This document shows, one piece after another, positions 44,510-55,333 of a stretch of 64,000 nt of DNA. The stretch is taken from contig NZ_CAAAIA010000001.1 of the NCBI RefSeq assembly GCF_900639875.1, forward strand, positions 248,001 to 312,000, given 5' to 3'. Numbering within the stretch: the first letter of the stretch is position 1; each line of letters begins with the position of its first letter. The position numbers were made by a program, and so were the translations under genes. The stretch comes from Legionella impletisoli. Its GTDB lineage: Bacteria; Pseudomonadota; Gammaproteobacteria; Legionellales; Legionellaceae. The notes beneath the pieces were generated by a model. The model did not search any database. It was not told the origin of the DNA and saw nothing but the letters and a program-made list of their open reading frames with translations.

Positions 44510-44872
44510 ATGATGACTAAGACACTATTAGCAACATTCCTAGGACTCGCTTTAACTAGTTCTTTCGCATTTGCCATCGACAAAAAGGACGACAACCATA
44601 TGATGGCCACTTTTAAAACAGACGATGGGAAGAGCATTGGATGTGTAGTACGGAAGGAAGATCAAGCTAAGTTTATAGGGTTGAAGCAGGGGGAGAAGGT
44701 CTCATTGTTTAAGGACGATAACCATAACATGGCTACCTTTAAAACAGAGGATGGGAAGAGCATTAGTTGTGTAGTACGGAAGGAAGATCAAGATAAGTTT
44801 ATAGGGTTGAAGCAGGGGGAGAAGGTTTTATTGTTTAATGTGCTTGGGGAAGATTTGGATCCGCTCCCCTAG
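44510..44872 (+). CDS. secreted protein with two tandem 42-residue repeats
   Basis: 120 residues from ATG 44510 (a second ATG at 44513), with GGAGAGG just upstream. Signal peptide (TLLATFLGLALTSSFAFA). The mature protein is two near-identical 42-residue units, each with MATFKT(D/E)DGKSI, CVVRKEDQ and KFIGLKQGEKV. Each unit keeps one Cys, so the pair could form a disulphide. Function unknown; the short basic beta-rich unit resembles a KOW/SH3-like strand pattern, which is only an impression. The gene is richer in G than its neighbours. Confidence 0.75.
   Translation: MMTKTLLATFLGLALTSSFAFAIDKKDDNHMMATFKTDDGKSIGCVVRKEDQAKFIGLKQGEKVSLFKDDNHNMATFKTEDGKSISCVVRKEDQDKFIGLKQGEKVLLFNVLGEDLDPLP
44588..44839 (+). 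repeat. 126-bp tandem direct repeat inside the secreted protein gene
   Basis: Unit 1 starts at 44588 and unit 2 at 44714, a period of exactly 126 bases (42 codons). Most differences are single bases, and a run of about 85 bases in the second half of the unit has only a few changes. This indicates a recent in-frame duplication. Confidence 0.85.
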
Positions 44873-45147
44873 CTCCCGTCGGATGAAAATTGATGAGAGT
44901 AGGTAGTTATGCCGGCTTATATGTAGTCGTTCAAACTTGATCTGACAGTTGATATTTGCTGCATTTTATTTAGCCTTTAATTCATTCTACAGGAGTATAT
45001 TTCGGTATACTCGATGATTATGGCTTTTATTAATCTTCCAGGAAAAAACTTATCAAGAAATTCAATATTGCATTAACTTATATTGGAGATCGTATACTTC
45101 GCGCGGTCACAATCTGCGGTTTTTGACCGCACGAAGTATAAATACTC
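44873..45147. other. intergenic region with a long hairpin
   Basis: No gene is seen. The notable element is the 16-bp inverted repeat at 45094-45139. Confidence 0.5.
45094..45139 (-). terminator. long-stem hairpin after the EF-hand gene
   Basis: Arms 45094-45109 and 45124-45139 are inverted repeats of 16 bases with one mismatch and a 14-base loop. It starts 8 bases after the stop codon of the EF-hand gene and is a good candidate for its transcription terminator. There is no strong T-run. Confidence 0.5.
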
Positions 45148-45627
45148 TTATAGCGCTGCTGCGGCTGCACCGGCGTTTACCGTGGGTGCTTCGAATTCTT
45201 TTACCGCATCAATGACTCGTTGAATGTCTTTTCGGCAATTTTCTACTTCTTCTGTTTTAACATTTGCGGCAATGAGTGCATCGCAAACACTAAGTGAATG
45301 ATTTAAGTAAGCGAGCATGTCTTCTTTATCGAAATCACCATCGCCATCGAAGTCACCTATATCTTCGAGTTTTTTCGGCACTTTAATTTTGGAAAGTGCA
45401 TCCGTTACATCACCACTAGCATCGGCAATCGTTTTAATGCGTTGCAGCACATCTAACGTGCCTTTGGTATCGACACCCGCAGCTTCTAGGGCTTTGACAT
45501 ACGCCTCGGCAGCTAGTGCGGCTTTACTGAGTAAATGAAGTGCTTCAGCAATCGTTTTTAACACCTCATCAGCATCTACTTGCCCGTCTTTATTCCGGTC
45601 AAAAAATTTACGACAACAATTTCCCAT
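45148..45627 (-). CDS. EF-hand calcium-binding protein with MGNCC N-terminus (effector candidate)
   Basis: 159 residues from ATG 45627. Two earlier in-frame ATG/codons exist, but the AAAGG site directly touches ATG 45636, whereas it lies 9 bases before 45627, so the latter is preferred. Two canonical EF-hand loops: D10-x-N-x-D-G-x-V-D-x-x-E21 and D92-x-D-x-D-G-x-F-D-x-x-D103, joined by an Ala-rich helical linker, with a C-terminal Ala-rich tail. The protein begins Met-Gly-Asn-Cys-Cys-Arg-Lys, similar to eukaryotic myristoyl/palmitoyl anchors, though the Ser/Thr usually found at position 6 is Arg. No secretion signal. Role unknown. Confidence 0.75.
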   Translation of the reverse strand: MGNCCRKFFDRNKDGQVDADEVLKTIAEALHLLSKAALAAEAYVKALEAAGVDTKGTLDVLQRIKTIADASGDVTDALSKIKVPKKLEDIGDFDGDGDFDKEDMLAYLNHSLSVCDALIAANVKTEEVENCRKDIQRVIDAVKEFEAPTVNAGAAAAAL

Positions 45628-45736
45628 ACCATACATCCTTTTAATAATTTAGCGTCATCAAAAAAAGGGTCAAATTGTACAAACCCCACCTCTAATATAC
45701 CTTAAAAAATCTAAAGATAAAGCGATTATGTCGTTA

Positions 45737-46480
45737 TTACTTAGGTTGCATTCTTAAGGCACCATCCAAACGAATGACCTCACCATTAATTAAACTGTTT
45801 TGAATGATATGCTCAACTAAAAAGGCAAATTCTTCAGGTTTTCCTAGTCGTTTTGGAAAAGGGACAGATTCAGCAAGTCCATCTTGTACTTCTTTCGGCA
45901 TATTGAGCAATAATGGCGTTGCAATCAAGCCAGGGGCAATTGTATTGACTCGTATGCCAAACTGAGCCAGTTCTCGAGCTGCTGGAAGCGTTAAAGCTAC
46001 AATTCCTCCTTTTGATGCACTATAGGCAGTTTGTCCAATTTGTCCTTCATACGCTGCAATGGAAGCCGTATTGATAATAACTCCGCGCTCAGTCGAGTTT
46101 TCTAAAGGGTCTAGCTGAGTCATGGCTTCTGCAATGACTCGCATCACGTTAAACGTACCCACTAAATTCACATCAATCACACGTTTAAAAGCATCTAGCG
46201 GCATAGCGCCTTCTTTTCCGACCATCCGTTTAGCAGGCGCAATACCCGCACAGTTAATACAGATTCGAGGTACACCTACCTTTTCAATCGTTTGCTCTAA
46301 GGCCTTTTCTACTGCACTCGCAGAGCTTACATCGCATTCGATAGAATCTTCCTCATGGTTTTCAATTTTTAAATCCCAAACGATTGCTCGAATCCCTTTT
46401 TGACGAAACCTAACTGCACAGGCTTTTCCCATGCCAGAAGCTCCACCAGTAATCACTGCAACTTGATGCTCAAGGTTCAT
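45737..46480 (-). CDS. SDR-family 3-hydroxyacyl-CoA dehydrogenase (HSD17B10-like)
   Basis: 247-residue short-chain dehydrogenase. Cofactor motif TGGASGMGKA, then NCAGIAPAKR, and the Ser-Tyr-Lys triad in NTASIAAYEGQIGQTAYSASK. The spacing and the GLIATPLLLNMP region match type II 3-hydroxyacyl-CoA dehydrogenases. It probably oxidises short 3-hydroxyacyl-CoA with NAD. Starts 25 bases after the isochorismatase-family gene, so they are probably co-transcribed. Confidence 0.88.
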   Translation of the reverse strand: MNLEHQVAVITGGASGMGKACAVRFRQKGIRAIVWDLKIENHEEDSIECDVSSASAVEKALEQTIEKVGVPRICINCAGIAPAKRMVGKEGAMPLDAFKRVIDVNLVGTFNVMRVIAEAMTQLDPLENSTERGVIINTASIAAYEGQIGQTAYSASKGGIVALTLPAARELAQFGIRVNTIAPGLIATPLLLNMPKEVQDGLAESVPFPKRLGKPEEFAFLVEHIIQNSLINGEVIRLDGALRMQPK

Positions 46481-46505
46481 AGATTTTCCTTATTTTAAAC
46501 CAAAA

Positions 46506-47051
46506 TTATTTCATAAATTCTTGACTGAGTGCTTTAAATTCCGGGGTACCGGCTTGTCTTAACCATTCAAAAAACACCATTTCTCGCGTAATTAATTGAA
46601 CACCTGCCGCTTTCATTCGCTTTAAGCCATATCGATGATCTATTTCATGCCTACAGCTTACCGCGTCTACCACAACAAATACTTCAAAACCCTTTTCTTT
46701 TAGCTCCATCGCCGTTTGCATCACACAAACATGTGTCTCAATTCCCATCAAAACGATTTGCTTACGGTTCAATGTTTTTAAATGCGCCATAAATCCTTCA
46801 TCGCTGCCACAAGAAAAATGAACTTTTTCAACTCGCTTTACTTCTGTAAGCGTAGGAGAGAGCTCATCAACCGTTTGTCCTAACCCTCTAGGGTATTGCT
46901 CACTTACCAGTAATGGCACGCCTAGCTTATTAGCCAATTTCAATAACCATTCACATCCATGCACTAATCGCTCTGGCTCTATAACATAGGGAGTTAACTT
47001 CTCTTGTACATCAATTAACAATAAACAAGATTTATCTTTTTCTAATAGCAT
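46506..47051 (-). CDS. isochorismatase-family hydrolase (YcaC-like)
   Basis: 181 residues from ATG 47051 with GAGGAGA 5 bases upstream; the frame begins nine codons earlier with no site. Catalytic Asp in LLLIDVQEKLTP, Lys in EKVHFSC and nucleophile Cys in LMGIETHVCVMQTA. It is a Cys hydrolase of unknown substrate; distinct from the pncA gene at 40 kb, which has the metal-binding His residues this one lacks. First in a pair with the SDR gene. Confidence 0.9.
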   Translation of the reverse strand: MLLEKDKSCLLLIDVQEKLTPYVIEPERLVHGCEWLLKLANKLGVPLLVSEQYPRGLGQTVDELSPTLTEVKRVEKVHFSCGSDEGFMAHLKTLNRKQIVLMGIETHVCVMQTAMELKEKGFEVFVVVDAVSCRHEIDHRYGLKRMKAAGVQLITREMVFFEWLRQAGTPEFKALSQEFMK

Positions 47052-47364
47052 CGCATTCTCCTCATTCGTACTATTCATTCTATACCCATGATCAATGAAA
47101 ATGCGAGATTTTAGACTCCATGATTTTGTTGCTTCTCTATGGATTAAAAGCGAATAATAGCAAACCCTATTGGGAGTTTTTAATTAGAGGAGGGGGCAAA
47201 TAAATGCATAAAAATCGCAGTTTCATTGGTCATAGGTATATTTAGCTAATCACTGTTTTTAAATCATTTTCTCTACCTCGTGGGTGGGCAAAAGTATTTT
47301 CAAGCGATACAAAGTCAGTTACTCTTAACTGGCTAGAAGTCATTGATTTAAGGAATAAGATGAA
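47052..47364. other. intergenic region with one copy of a dispersed repeat
   Basis: No gene is seen in 313 bases. At 47083-47132 is a copy of a repeat that recurs at 50659-50703. The remainder is AT-rich; an AAGGA site precedes the next ATG. Confidence 0.5.
47083..47132 (+). repeat. dispersed repeat, copy 1
   Basis: Shares an exact 17-base core (47096-47112) with 50667-50683, followed by a further 20 bases matching at most positions, and a similar preceding TATACCCA/TATAACCA. Confidence 0.65.
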
Positions 47365-48312
47365 ATGAGAATCAGTAGGAAGCTTCTGGGTGTTTTTTTT
47401 ATTACCCTTTCTAATATAACTTATGCCGAACCTTGGTTTACCGGCCCTTTGTTAGCTCCTGCTGGAAAAACAATTCCCAAAGGTCATTTTAATTTCGAAT
47501 TATATGGATTTGATACCAAAAACATTGGCTTTTTTAATCGTCACTGGAAATTAGTACATACGCCAGGCTCTGAAAACTATCAAATCAACCCAATTTTTAC
47601 TTATGGTTTAGCTGAAAAGGTCGATGTTCAACTCAATTTGCCTTACGTTATTAATAAAGAATCTAGAAAAAGCAGCCATCACATTGGTGATACAGCATTA
47701 GTTCTTGGATATCAGGCTATTTTGCAGAAAGATTCTAAATGGGTTCCCAATTTAAGAGTGACGTATCAATTAAGCATCCCAACTGGGAAATTTGAAGAAT
47801 TTAACCCTGCGAATGAAGGCACTGATGGGACTGGAGCAGGCAGCTATCAATCGATATTTGCTTTAAACTTCGAACATTTATTGCAATTTACTGAAATAAA
47901 CTACCTACGCACACGCTTCATTTTAAGCCATTTATACGCTTCTTCCGTTCGTCTAAGAGGCTTTAATGCTTATGGAGGCAATGCGACCACGAATGGAAGT
48001 ATTAAACCCGGGGATTTAACCGGTGTTGATCTAGCCGGAGAATTTACGGTAACAAAACATTGGGTAGCGGTGATGGAAGGATATTATTTTAACCGCGGTG
48101 CCAGTGTATTCAGGGGGTTTCCTGGCATGCCAGTAAGAGGTGTAGTTCCAATGGTGGGACATCCTAATGTGCAAGAAATTTCGCTTGCACCTGCGGTTGA
48201 GTTTAATTTTAATGAGCACTTTGGAATTATTGGTGGTTGCTGGTTTGCTGTAAGAGGTAAAGATACTCCTGATTTTCGATCCACCATTATCGCCTTTAAT
48301 GCGTATTGGTAA
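47365..48312 (+). CDS. outer-membrane beta-barrel protein (MetA-pathway/transporter-like)
   Basis: 315 residues with a signal peptide ending near TYAEP. The mature part alternates short hydrophobic and polar stretches with many aromatic residues and ends in Asn-Ala-Tyr-Trp, an aromatic C-terminus typical for BAM-inserted barrels. The beginning, WFTGPLLAPAGKTIPKGHF, and VDVQLNLPYV resemble the phenol-degradation-MetA family of outer-membrane proteins. Substrate unknown. Confidence 0.75.
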   Translation: MRISRKLLGVFFITLSNITYAEPWFTGPLLAPAGKTIPKGHFNFELYGFDTKNIGFFNRHWKLVHTPGSENYQINPIFTYGLAEKVDVQLNLPYVINKESRKSSHHIGDTALVLGYQAILQKDSKWVPNLRVTYQLSIPTGKFEEFNPANEGTDGTGAGSYQSIFALNFEHLLQFTEINYLRTRFILSHLYASSVRLRGFNAYGGNATTNGSIKPGDLTGVDLAGEFTVTKHWVAVMEGYYFNRGASVFRGFPGMPVRGVVPMVGHPNVQEISLAPAVEFNFNEHFGIIGGCWFAVRGKDTPDFRSTIIAFNAYW

Positions 48313-48373
48313 CTCGATGATGAATTATACCCATGACCTATGATAGCATCCCTTTTTTTGTCATGAGGGATAA

Positions 48374-49321
48374 ATGATGTGGTTTAATAATGCTTTAATT
48401 TTTCAATATCAACTCAATGCTCCTGTAGATTTTATAAACCAACTCGCCGCAGAAGCCCTAAAGCCCTGCCCACCACACGCTCGCTTTATCTATGGCTGGC
48501 TGCCACCTTATGCTGACGAGTTAGTCCATGAGGTTGCCGGTGCTATGATGATCTGCATGGGAAAAGAAGAGCGTATTTTGCCTCGCGGCGTCATCCAACG
48601 TATTTTAGAAGAACGCGTTTTAACCTGGGAAACACAAAATAATCGTGCTATGAAACGAGCCGAAAAAGCGCAACTGGCAGAAGAGCTTGAGTTTGAGTTA
48701 TTGCCTAAATCTTTCTGTTTACAAAAACGTATGCTGGCTTTATTTGATACGGTTAATAAGCGATTAGTGATTAACAGCGCCAGCAGCAACCAAGCGTCGC
48801 AATTAACGTCGTTGTTACGAAAATCTATTCCTGGTTTAAGTATTGAGCCTCTTCATTACGAAGAAAATTTATCATCCCGCTTTGGCGAATGGATTAATAA
48901 TCCAGCATCGTTACCGTCTAACTTTCAATTGGCTTCTGATTGTTTATTATTTTCTCCTGACGATGATAAAAAGCGATTTAACTGCAAAGGCTACGAACTG
49001 CCAGCGGATGAAATTTTAACCTTATTATCACAAGGATTAACTCCAGCCGAAGTCTCTTTAGTTTGGAATGAGCGAATTCAATTTACTTTAACGCAAGATT
49101 TAACGATTAAGCGCATGAAATGCTTAGATTATTTAATTGACGAGTTTCATGAACTTAAAGAGCTTGATGAAGAATACCAGCAGCAAGATGCCGCATTGAC
49201 CTTACTCGCTGGAGAACTTAGAGGATTAGTTGATGATTTATTATCTATTTTATCCTTGCCTTATCACCAAGCAGTAAGCTGTCCACAGGTTGAACCAACT
49301 GCCATGCATGAACCTACCTAA
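48374..49321 (+). CDS. rdgC: recombination-associated protein RdgC
   Basis: 315 residues. The N-terminal FNNALIFQY region and ARFIYGWLPP, then KEERILPRGVIQRILEER, then LLPKSFCLQKRMLALFD are typical of RdgC. It forms a ring around double-stranded DNA and restrains RecA. The first two codons are both ATG. A hairpin terminator follows 50 bases after the stop. Confidence 0.93.
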   Translation: MMWFNNALIFQYQLNAPVDFINQLAAEALKPCPPHARFIYGWLPPYADELVHEVAGAMMICMGKEERILPRGVIQRILEERVLTWETQNNRAMKRAEKAQLAEELEFELLPKSFCLQKRMLALFDTVNKRLVINSASSNQASQLTSLLRKSIPGLSIEPLHYEENLSSRFGEWINNPASLPSNFQLASDCLLFSPDDDKKRFNCKGYELPADEILTLLSQGLTPAEVSLVWNERIQFTLTQDLTIKRMKCLDYLIDEFHELKELDEEYQQQDAALTLLAGELRGLVDDLLSILSLPYHQAVSCPQVEPTAMHEPT

Positions 49322-49371
49322 TAGGACTCTGAGCACAGCACGTTAGTAACATACCTAACCCTACCTCTACT

Positions 49372-49392
49372 TGCCACGGCTTGACCGTGGCA
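49372..49392 (+). terminator. intrinsic terminator of rdgC
   Basis: An 8-bp stem TGCCACGG/CCGTGGCA with a 5-base loop, followed by an AT-rich stretch with TTTT. Confidence 0.7.
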
Positions 49393-49453
49393 TCCATTTT
49401 ATTTCATCATTCCGAGGAGAACTGCAGCACTTAAAGCACTTGGGATTACCATT

Positions 49454-50239
49454 CTATGCTGTGATTTCTTCAACCCTTGGAGGATTGGCATGGTATGTTG
49501 CTTGATAAACCTTTAAAGCATCTTCAGCCGCATCGTTTAACCCCAAAGATTTATTGGCATGATAGGCAATCACTAAAGCAGCCTGAGTACTGGGCGCCTC
49601 AGGATATGTTTCAATTAAGTAATTTGCTCGTTCAGCTGCTGCAACATACATTCTACGGTCATAATAATAATTAGCAACATTGAGTTCGTGCTTGGCAAAC
49701 TCATTACGTAGATAAATCATGCGTTGCAATGCATTCGCCTTATAGCGACTCTCTGGGAATTGTTGAACTAAGGTTGCAAAGTCTGAATAGGCTTGTAATT
49801 GCGTACCAGGATCCCTCCAAGATTCTTCAATCGAAAAGAATTTTGTAAACGTTCCTCTCGGTTGTTGGAAGTTGGCAAGCCCTTTCATGTAATATGCATA
49901 ATCCACTCGTTTTGAACGTGGATACAAATGAATAAAGCGCTCTGCTGTTGCTGCAGCGGAGGGATAATTTTCATTTTGATAATAAGCATACATTAAATCC
50001 AGCTGCGCCTGCTCTGCATGATCATTAAAAGGATACATGGTATCTAATGCTTCAAGCCGCTTAATCGCGCTTTCATATTGTTTTTTAGCTAAGGCCTCTT
50101 TGGATTTAGAGTAGAGCTCTTTTGCACTCATTCCTTTAAAAGGGCCGTTTAAACCCTCATCATCGGTCGAACTCCATTTAGAACATGCTGCCATGGAGAT
50201 AAAAAGAAAAATCAGTATGAATAATTTTAATTGTTTCAT
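49454..50239 (-). CDS. bamD: outer-membrane assembly lipoprotein BamD
   Basis: 261 residues from ATG 50239, with AGGTG 6 bases upstream; an in-frame GTG nine bases earlier is part of that site. The lipoprotein signal ends at SMAAC (acylated Cys). TPR-type repeats follow: AKELYSKSKEALAKKQYESAI, then YPFNDHAEQAQLDLMYAYYQNE (shown in part), FIHLYPRSKRVDYAYYMKG and AERANYLIETYPEAP. It is an essential part of the BAM complex that folds outer-membrane proteins. Confidence 0.93.
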   Translation of the reverse strand: MKQLKLFILIFLFISMAACSKWSSTDDEGLNGPFKGMSAKELYSKSKEALAKKQYESAIKRLEALDTMYPFNDHAEQAQLDLMYAYYQNENYPSAAATAERFIHLYPRSKRVDYAYYMKGLANFQQPRGTFTKFFSIEESWRDPGTQLQAYSDFATLVQQFPESRYKANALQRMIYLRNEFAKHELNVANYYYDRRMYVAAAERANYLIETYPEAPSTQAALVIAYHANKSLGLNDAAEDALKVYQATYHANPPRVEEITA

Positions 50240-50440
50240 AAAAAACACCTATCAATCATCCGCTTGTTACACCCTGTAACAGACGAAGCAAATGCACCAC
50301 ATTATACTCATTGAAAATTATTTTGCGAACTTTGTATGCATTTAATTAAGACAGCGAAATGTTTTTAGACTCATTTTCATGACGCCTTGGTTATCTTGAA
50401 TACGATACGAAACAGAAATCAAAATTAATTAAGAAAATCA
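50240..50440. other. intergenic region upstream of bamD
   Basis: No gene is seen. A short inverted repeat TGTTACA-CCC-TGTAACA lies about 25-45 bases upstream of the bamD start and could be an operator. Confidence 0.35.
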
Positions 50441-50469
50441 TTGCAAACAATACTCTGTTGCGATAGTAT
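50441..50469 (+). promoter_or_regulatory. sigma70-type promoter of tRNA-Ser(TGA)
   Basis: TTGCAA at 50441-50446 and TAGTAT at 50464-50469 with a 17-base spacer, 7 bases before the first tRNA base. Confidence 0.5.
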
Positions 50470-50476
50470 TTGCGGC

Positions 50477-50564
50477 GGAGAGGTGGCAGAGCGGTCGAAT
50501 GCGGCGGTCTTGAAAACCGTTGAAGGGCAACCTTCCCAGGGTTCGAATCCCTGTCTCTCCGCCA
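50477..50564 (+). tRNA. tRNA-Ser (anticodon TGA)
   Basis: An 88-base class II tRNA with encoded CCA. Acceptor GGAGAGG pairs with TCTCTCC (one G-U), the anticodon arm CGGT..ACCG presents TGA, there is a long variable arm, and the T-arm is AGGGTTCGAATCCCT. Confidence 0.97.
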
Positions 50565-50658
50565 AATCAGCCATGCTGATCTGACTTATCATTATTCTTT
50601 ATTTCCAGCCCTTAAAAGAATTAACGTTAGAGCTCCGAAGTCGTTAATTACTATGCCT

Positions 50659-50703
50659 ATAACCAGTGAAAATGCGAGATTTTGGGTTCCTTGATTCTGT
50701 TGC
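50659..50703 (+). repeat. dispersed repeat, copy 2
   Basis: Same orientation as copy 1 at 47083-47132 with an exact 17-base core at 50667-50683. Confidence 0.65.
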
Positions 50704-50760
50704 GATAAGCCCCAACAAGAGGGGGGGAATTCAGTTTTAAACCATCTAAAAACCCAGGCC

Positions 50761-50912
50761 CTACGCATGAAAAGGTTATTTTTAGCTCAATACGAAAAAC
50801 AACTCGTCTTTGCGAGCACTAGCGAAGCAATCCAGATCGATGCTTGGTTGAAATTTTATACTGGATTGCTTCACTTCGTTCGCAATGACGGCGGTATATT
50901 TTTCATGCGTAG
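50761..50912. repeat. long nested palindromic repeat element
   Basis: Outer arms 50761-50773 and 50900-50912 form a perfect 13-bp inverted repeat. Inner arms 50824-50835 and 50861-50872 form a perfect 12-bp inverted repeat, and the stretches between pair imperfectly. The inner sequence (GAAGCAATCCAG and its complement, next to TTGCGAG-type words) is of the kind seen as dispersed palindromes in several bacterial genomes. Confidence 0.8.
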
Positions 50913-50992
50913 GCCCTGTCTAAAAACCAAACTCCTCTTGCTTCTTGCGAGGAGGTAATGGTTGCGTATATGGCAAGACATTAGTTCGTGAT

Positions 50993-53496
<2,504 letters not shown>

Positions 53497-53619
53497 TCAA
53501 ATGCATATGAACGGGCATAAATTGTATCAAATAAAAGCAAAGAAAAATACATTTTAACAGCAATTCCTTCTACTTAAGCTCAAGATTAGTTAGAACAAGA
53601 ATTGCTTAACCCTATAGAA

Positions 53620-54087
53620 TTAGGATTGGCTTAAGACAAGATGCATTTCAATGGCTGCATCGGCGACATCCATTCCCTTATGGCCGTGACTTCCACCCAG
53701 TCGATCCCAAGCTTGTTCCTCATTTTCAGTGGTAAGCACTCCGAATATGACGGGGATATGGTATGCTAAAGAGACCTGTTGACAACCATGACTGACTTGC
53801 TGGCACACATAATCATAATGTGTGGTTTCACCACGAATAACCGCCCCTAGTGCAATAATGGCTTTTACCTCGTTTTTCTTCGCCAGATGTTGAGCAATTA
53901 AAGGGATCTCCACTGCACCAGGAACTTCAATCACGACAAGATCATGTTCTTGAATGCCTCGCTCCTTTAATCGCTGCACTGCTCCACTCAATAACGCCTG
54001 AGTAATCTCTTGGTTAAATCGACTAACCACAACCGCCACTGGAAAAGATATTTGATTGTTGACATAGTCCCCTTTAATCAATTTCAT
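53620..54087 (-). CDS. ribH: 6,7-dimethyl-8-ribityllumazine synthase
   Basis: 155 residues. VVSRFNQEIT, VIEVPGAVEIPL, LGAVIRGETTHYDYVC and DRLGGSHGHKG (phosphate-binding region with the catalytic His) are all present. It condenses 5-amino-6-ribitylaminouracil with dihydroxybutanone phosphate. Last gene of the rib cluster, 11 bases after ribBA. Confidence 0.95.
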   Translation of the reverse strand: MKLIKGDYVNNQISFPVAVVVSRFNQEITQALLSGAVQRLKERGIQEHDLVVIEVPGAVEIPLIAQHLAKKNEVKAIIALGAVIRGETTHYDYVCQQVSHGCQQVSLAYHIPVIFGVLTTENEEQAWDRLGGSHGHKGMDVADAAIEMHLVLSQS

Positions 54088-54098
54088 TTAGGCTCCTT

Positions 54099-55307
54099 TT
54101 ATTCAACCGCCAACATATGACCAAGTTTTTCCTTCTTAGTTTTTAAATAACTGAGGTTATCTTGAGTCGGCTTTATCGATAATGAAATACGCTCGCTGAC
54201 TTTAATGCCATAGCGAGTGAGGCTATCTAGTTTTTGTGGGTTATTGGTCAAAATACGCACGACCTCAATGCCTAAATGCTTAAGAATTTGATAAGCCACG
54301 GCGTAATCACGTCCATCAATGGGCAAACCTAATTGTACATTAGCATCCACCGTATCGAACCCCTGTTCTTGTAAGGCATAAGCTTTTAATTTATTTGCAA
54401 GCCCAATTCCCCGCCCTTCCTGGCGTAAATAAATCAGCACCCCACCTTCTTTCGAAATCAACGATAACGACTGTTGCAATTGATATCCACAATCACAACG
54501 ACAAGAACCAAACACATCGCCGGTGATGCATTCGGAATGAATGCGAACTAACGGAATTTTATTACTGAATTTAGGTGTTTTAATTAATGCAAAATGCTCT
54601 AAAGTATCAAATTGATTTGAATAAACGGTCATGGTGAAATCACCATGCTGGTGCAAAGGTAATCGACTAGTTGCCTCAGGTTGAACTAATTGCTCATGGC
54701 GAATTCGATATTCGATTAAATCTTTTATGGTTACCATGACTATATCGTGCTTTTTCGAAAATTGAGTCAACTCATCGCGACGACTCATCGTGCCATCTTC
54801 ATTGATGATTTCACAAATTACAGCAGCCGGCTTTAATCCCGCCAATTTCATCAAATCGACACTTCCTTCCGTTTGCCCCCCCCGTTCCAACACCCCTCGC
54901 TCCCGTGCTCTTAACGGAAAAACATGTCCTGGAGAAATGATGTCGTTAGGGCCACTGTTTGAATCAATCGCAACTTGAATTGTATGTGCCCTATCTTTAG
55001 CAGAAATTCCGGTAGAGACACCACAAGCTGCTTCGATTGAAACGGTAAATGCCGTGCCGAAAGGGGATTGGTTATTGCGCGCCATCATAGGCAAAGCGAG
55101 TTTATCAATCAATTCATTCGCCATTGGCAAACAAATGAGTCCACGACCATATTTAGACATGAAGTTAATTGCTTCGTCCGTTACGTGTTCAGCCGCAATA
55201 ATCAGATCGCCTTCGTTTTCACGATCTTCATCGTCGACCAGGATAATCATCCGTCCTTTTTGTAATTCTGAAATTGCATGGGATATGGTGGTAAACGGAT
55301 TTGTCAT
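54099..55307 (-). CDS. ribBA: bifunctional 3,4-dihydroxy-2-butanone-4-phosphate synthase / GTP cyclohydrolase II
   Basis: 402 residues from ATG 55307 with GAGGTG upstream; the frame runs nine codons further. N-terminal DHBP synthase with VDDEDRENEGDLI and HVFPLRARERGVLERGG; C-terminal GTP cyclohydrolase II with the zinc Cys cluster (SECITGDVFGSCRCDCG) and YLRQEGRGIGL. The Cys cluster is intact, so both activities are expected. It supplies the two precursors for the lumazine step. Confidence 0.95.
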   Translation of the reverse strand: MTNPFTTISHAISELQKGRMIILVDDEDRENEGDLIIAAEHVTDEAINFMSKYGRGLICLPMANELIDKLALPMMARNNQSPFGTAFTVSIEAACGVSTGISAKDRAHTIQVAIDSNSGPNDIISPGHVFPLRARERGVLERGGQTEGSVDLMKLAGLKPAAVICEIINEDGTMSRRDELTQFSKKHDIVMVTIKDLIEYRIRHEQLVQPEATSRLPLHQHGDFTMTVYSNQFDTLEHFALIKTPKFSNKIPLVRIHSECITGDVFGSCRCDCGYQLQQSLSLISKEGGVLIYLRQEGRGIGLANKLKAYALQEQGFDTVDANVQLGLPIDGRDYAVAYQILKHLGIEVVRILTNNPQKLDSLTRYGIKVSERISLSIKPTQDNLSYLKTKKEKLGHMLAVE

Positions 55308-55333
55308 TTCAATACACCTCATGTCTGTGAGCA

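Larger units (their letters stand above)
50565..50992. other. intergenic region rich in repeats downstream of tRNA-Ser
   Basis: 428 bases without a convincing gene. It holds an 8-bp inverted repeat at 50619-50649 (AATTAACG/CGTTAATT), a dispersed repeat copy at 50659-50703 and a long nested palindrome at 50761-50912. A short open frame through the palindrome has no ribosome site and I do not call it. Confidence 0.6.

Noticed and set aside
44588-44839. CRISPR-like or minisatellite array
   Set aside because: Two in-frame 126-base units inside a coding sequence; no spacers and no short repeats.
50767-50958. 63-codon frame downstream of tRNA-Ser
   Set aside because: It translates the nested palindrome; no ribosome site and no sensible protein character.
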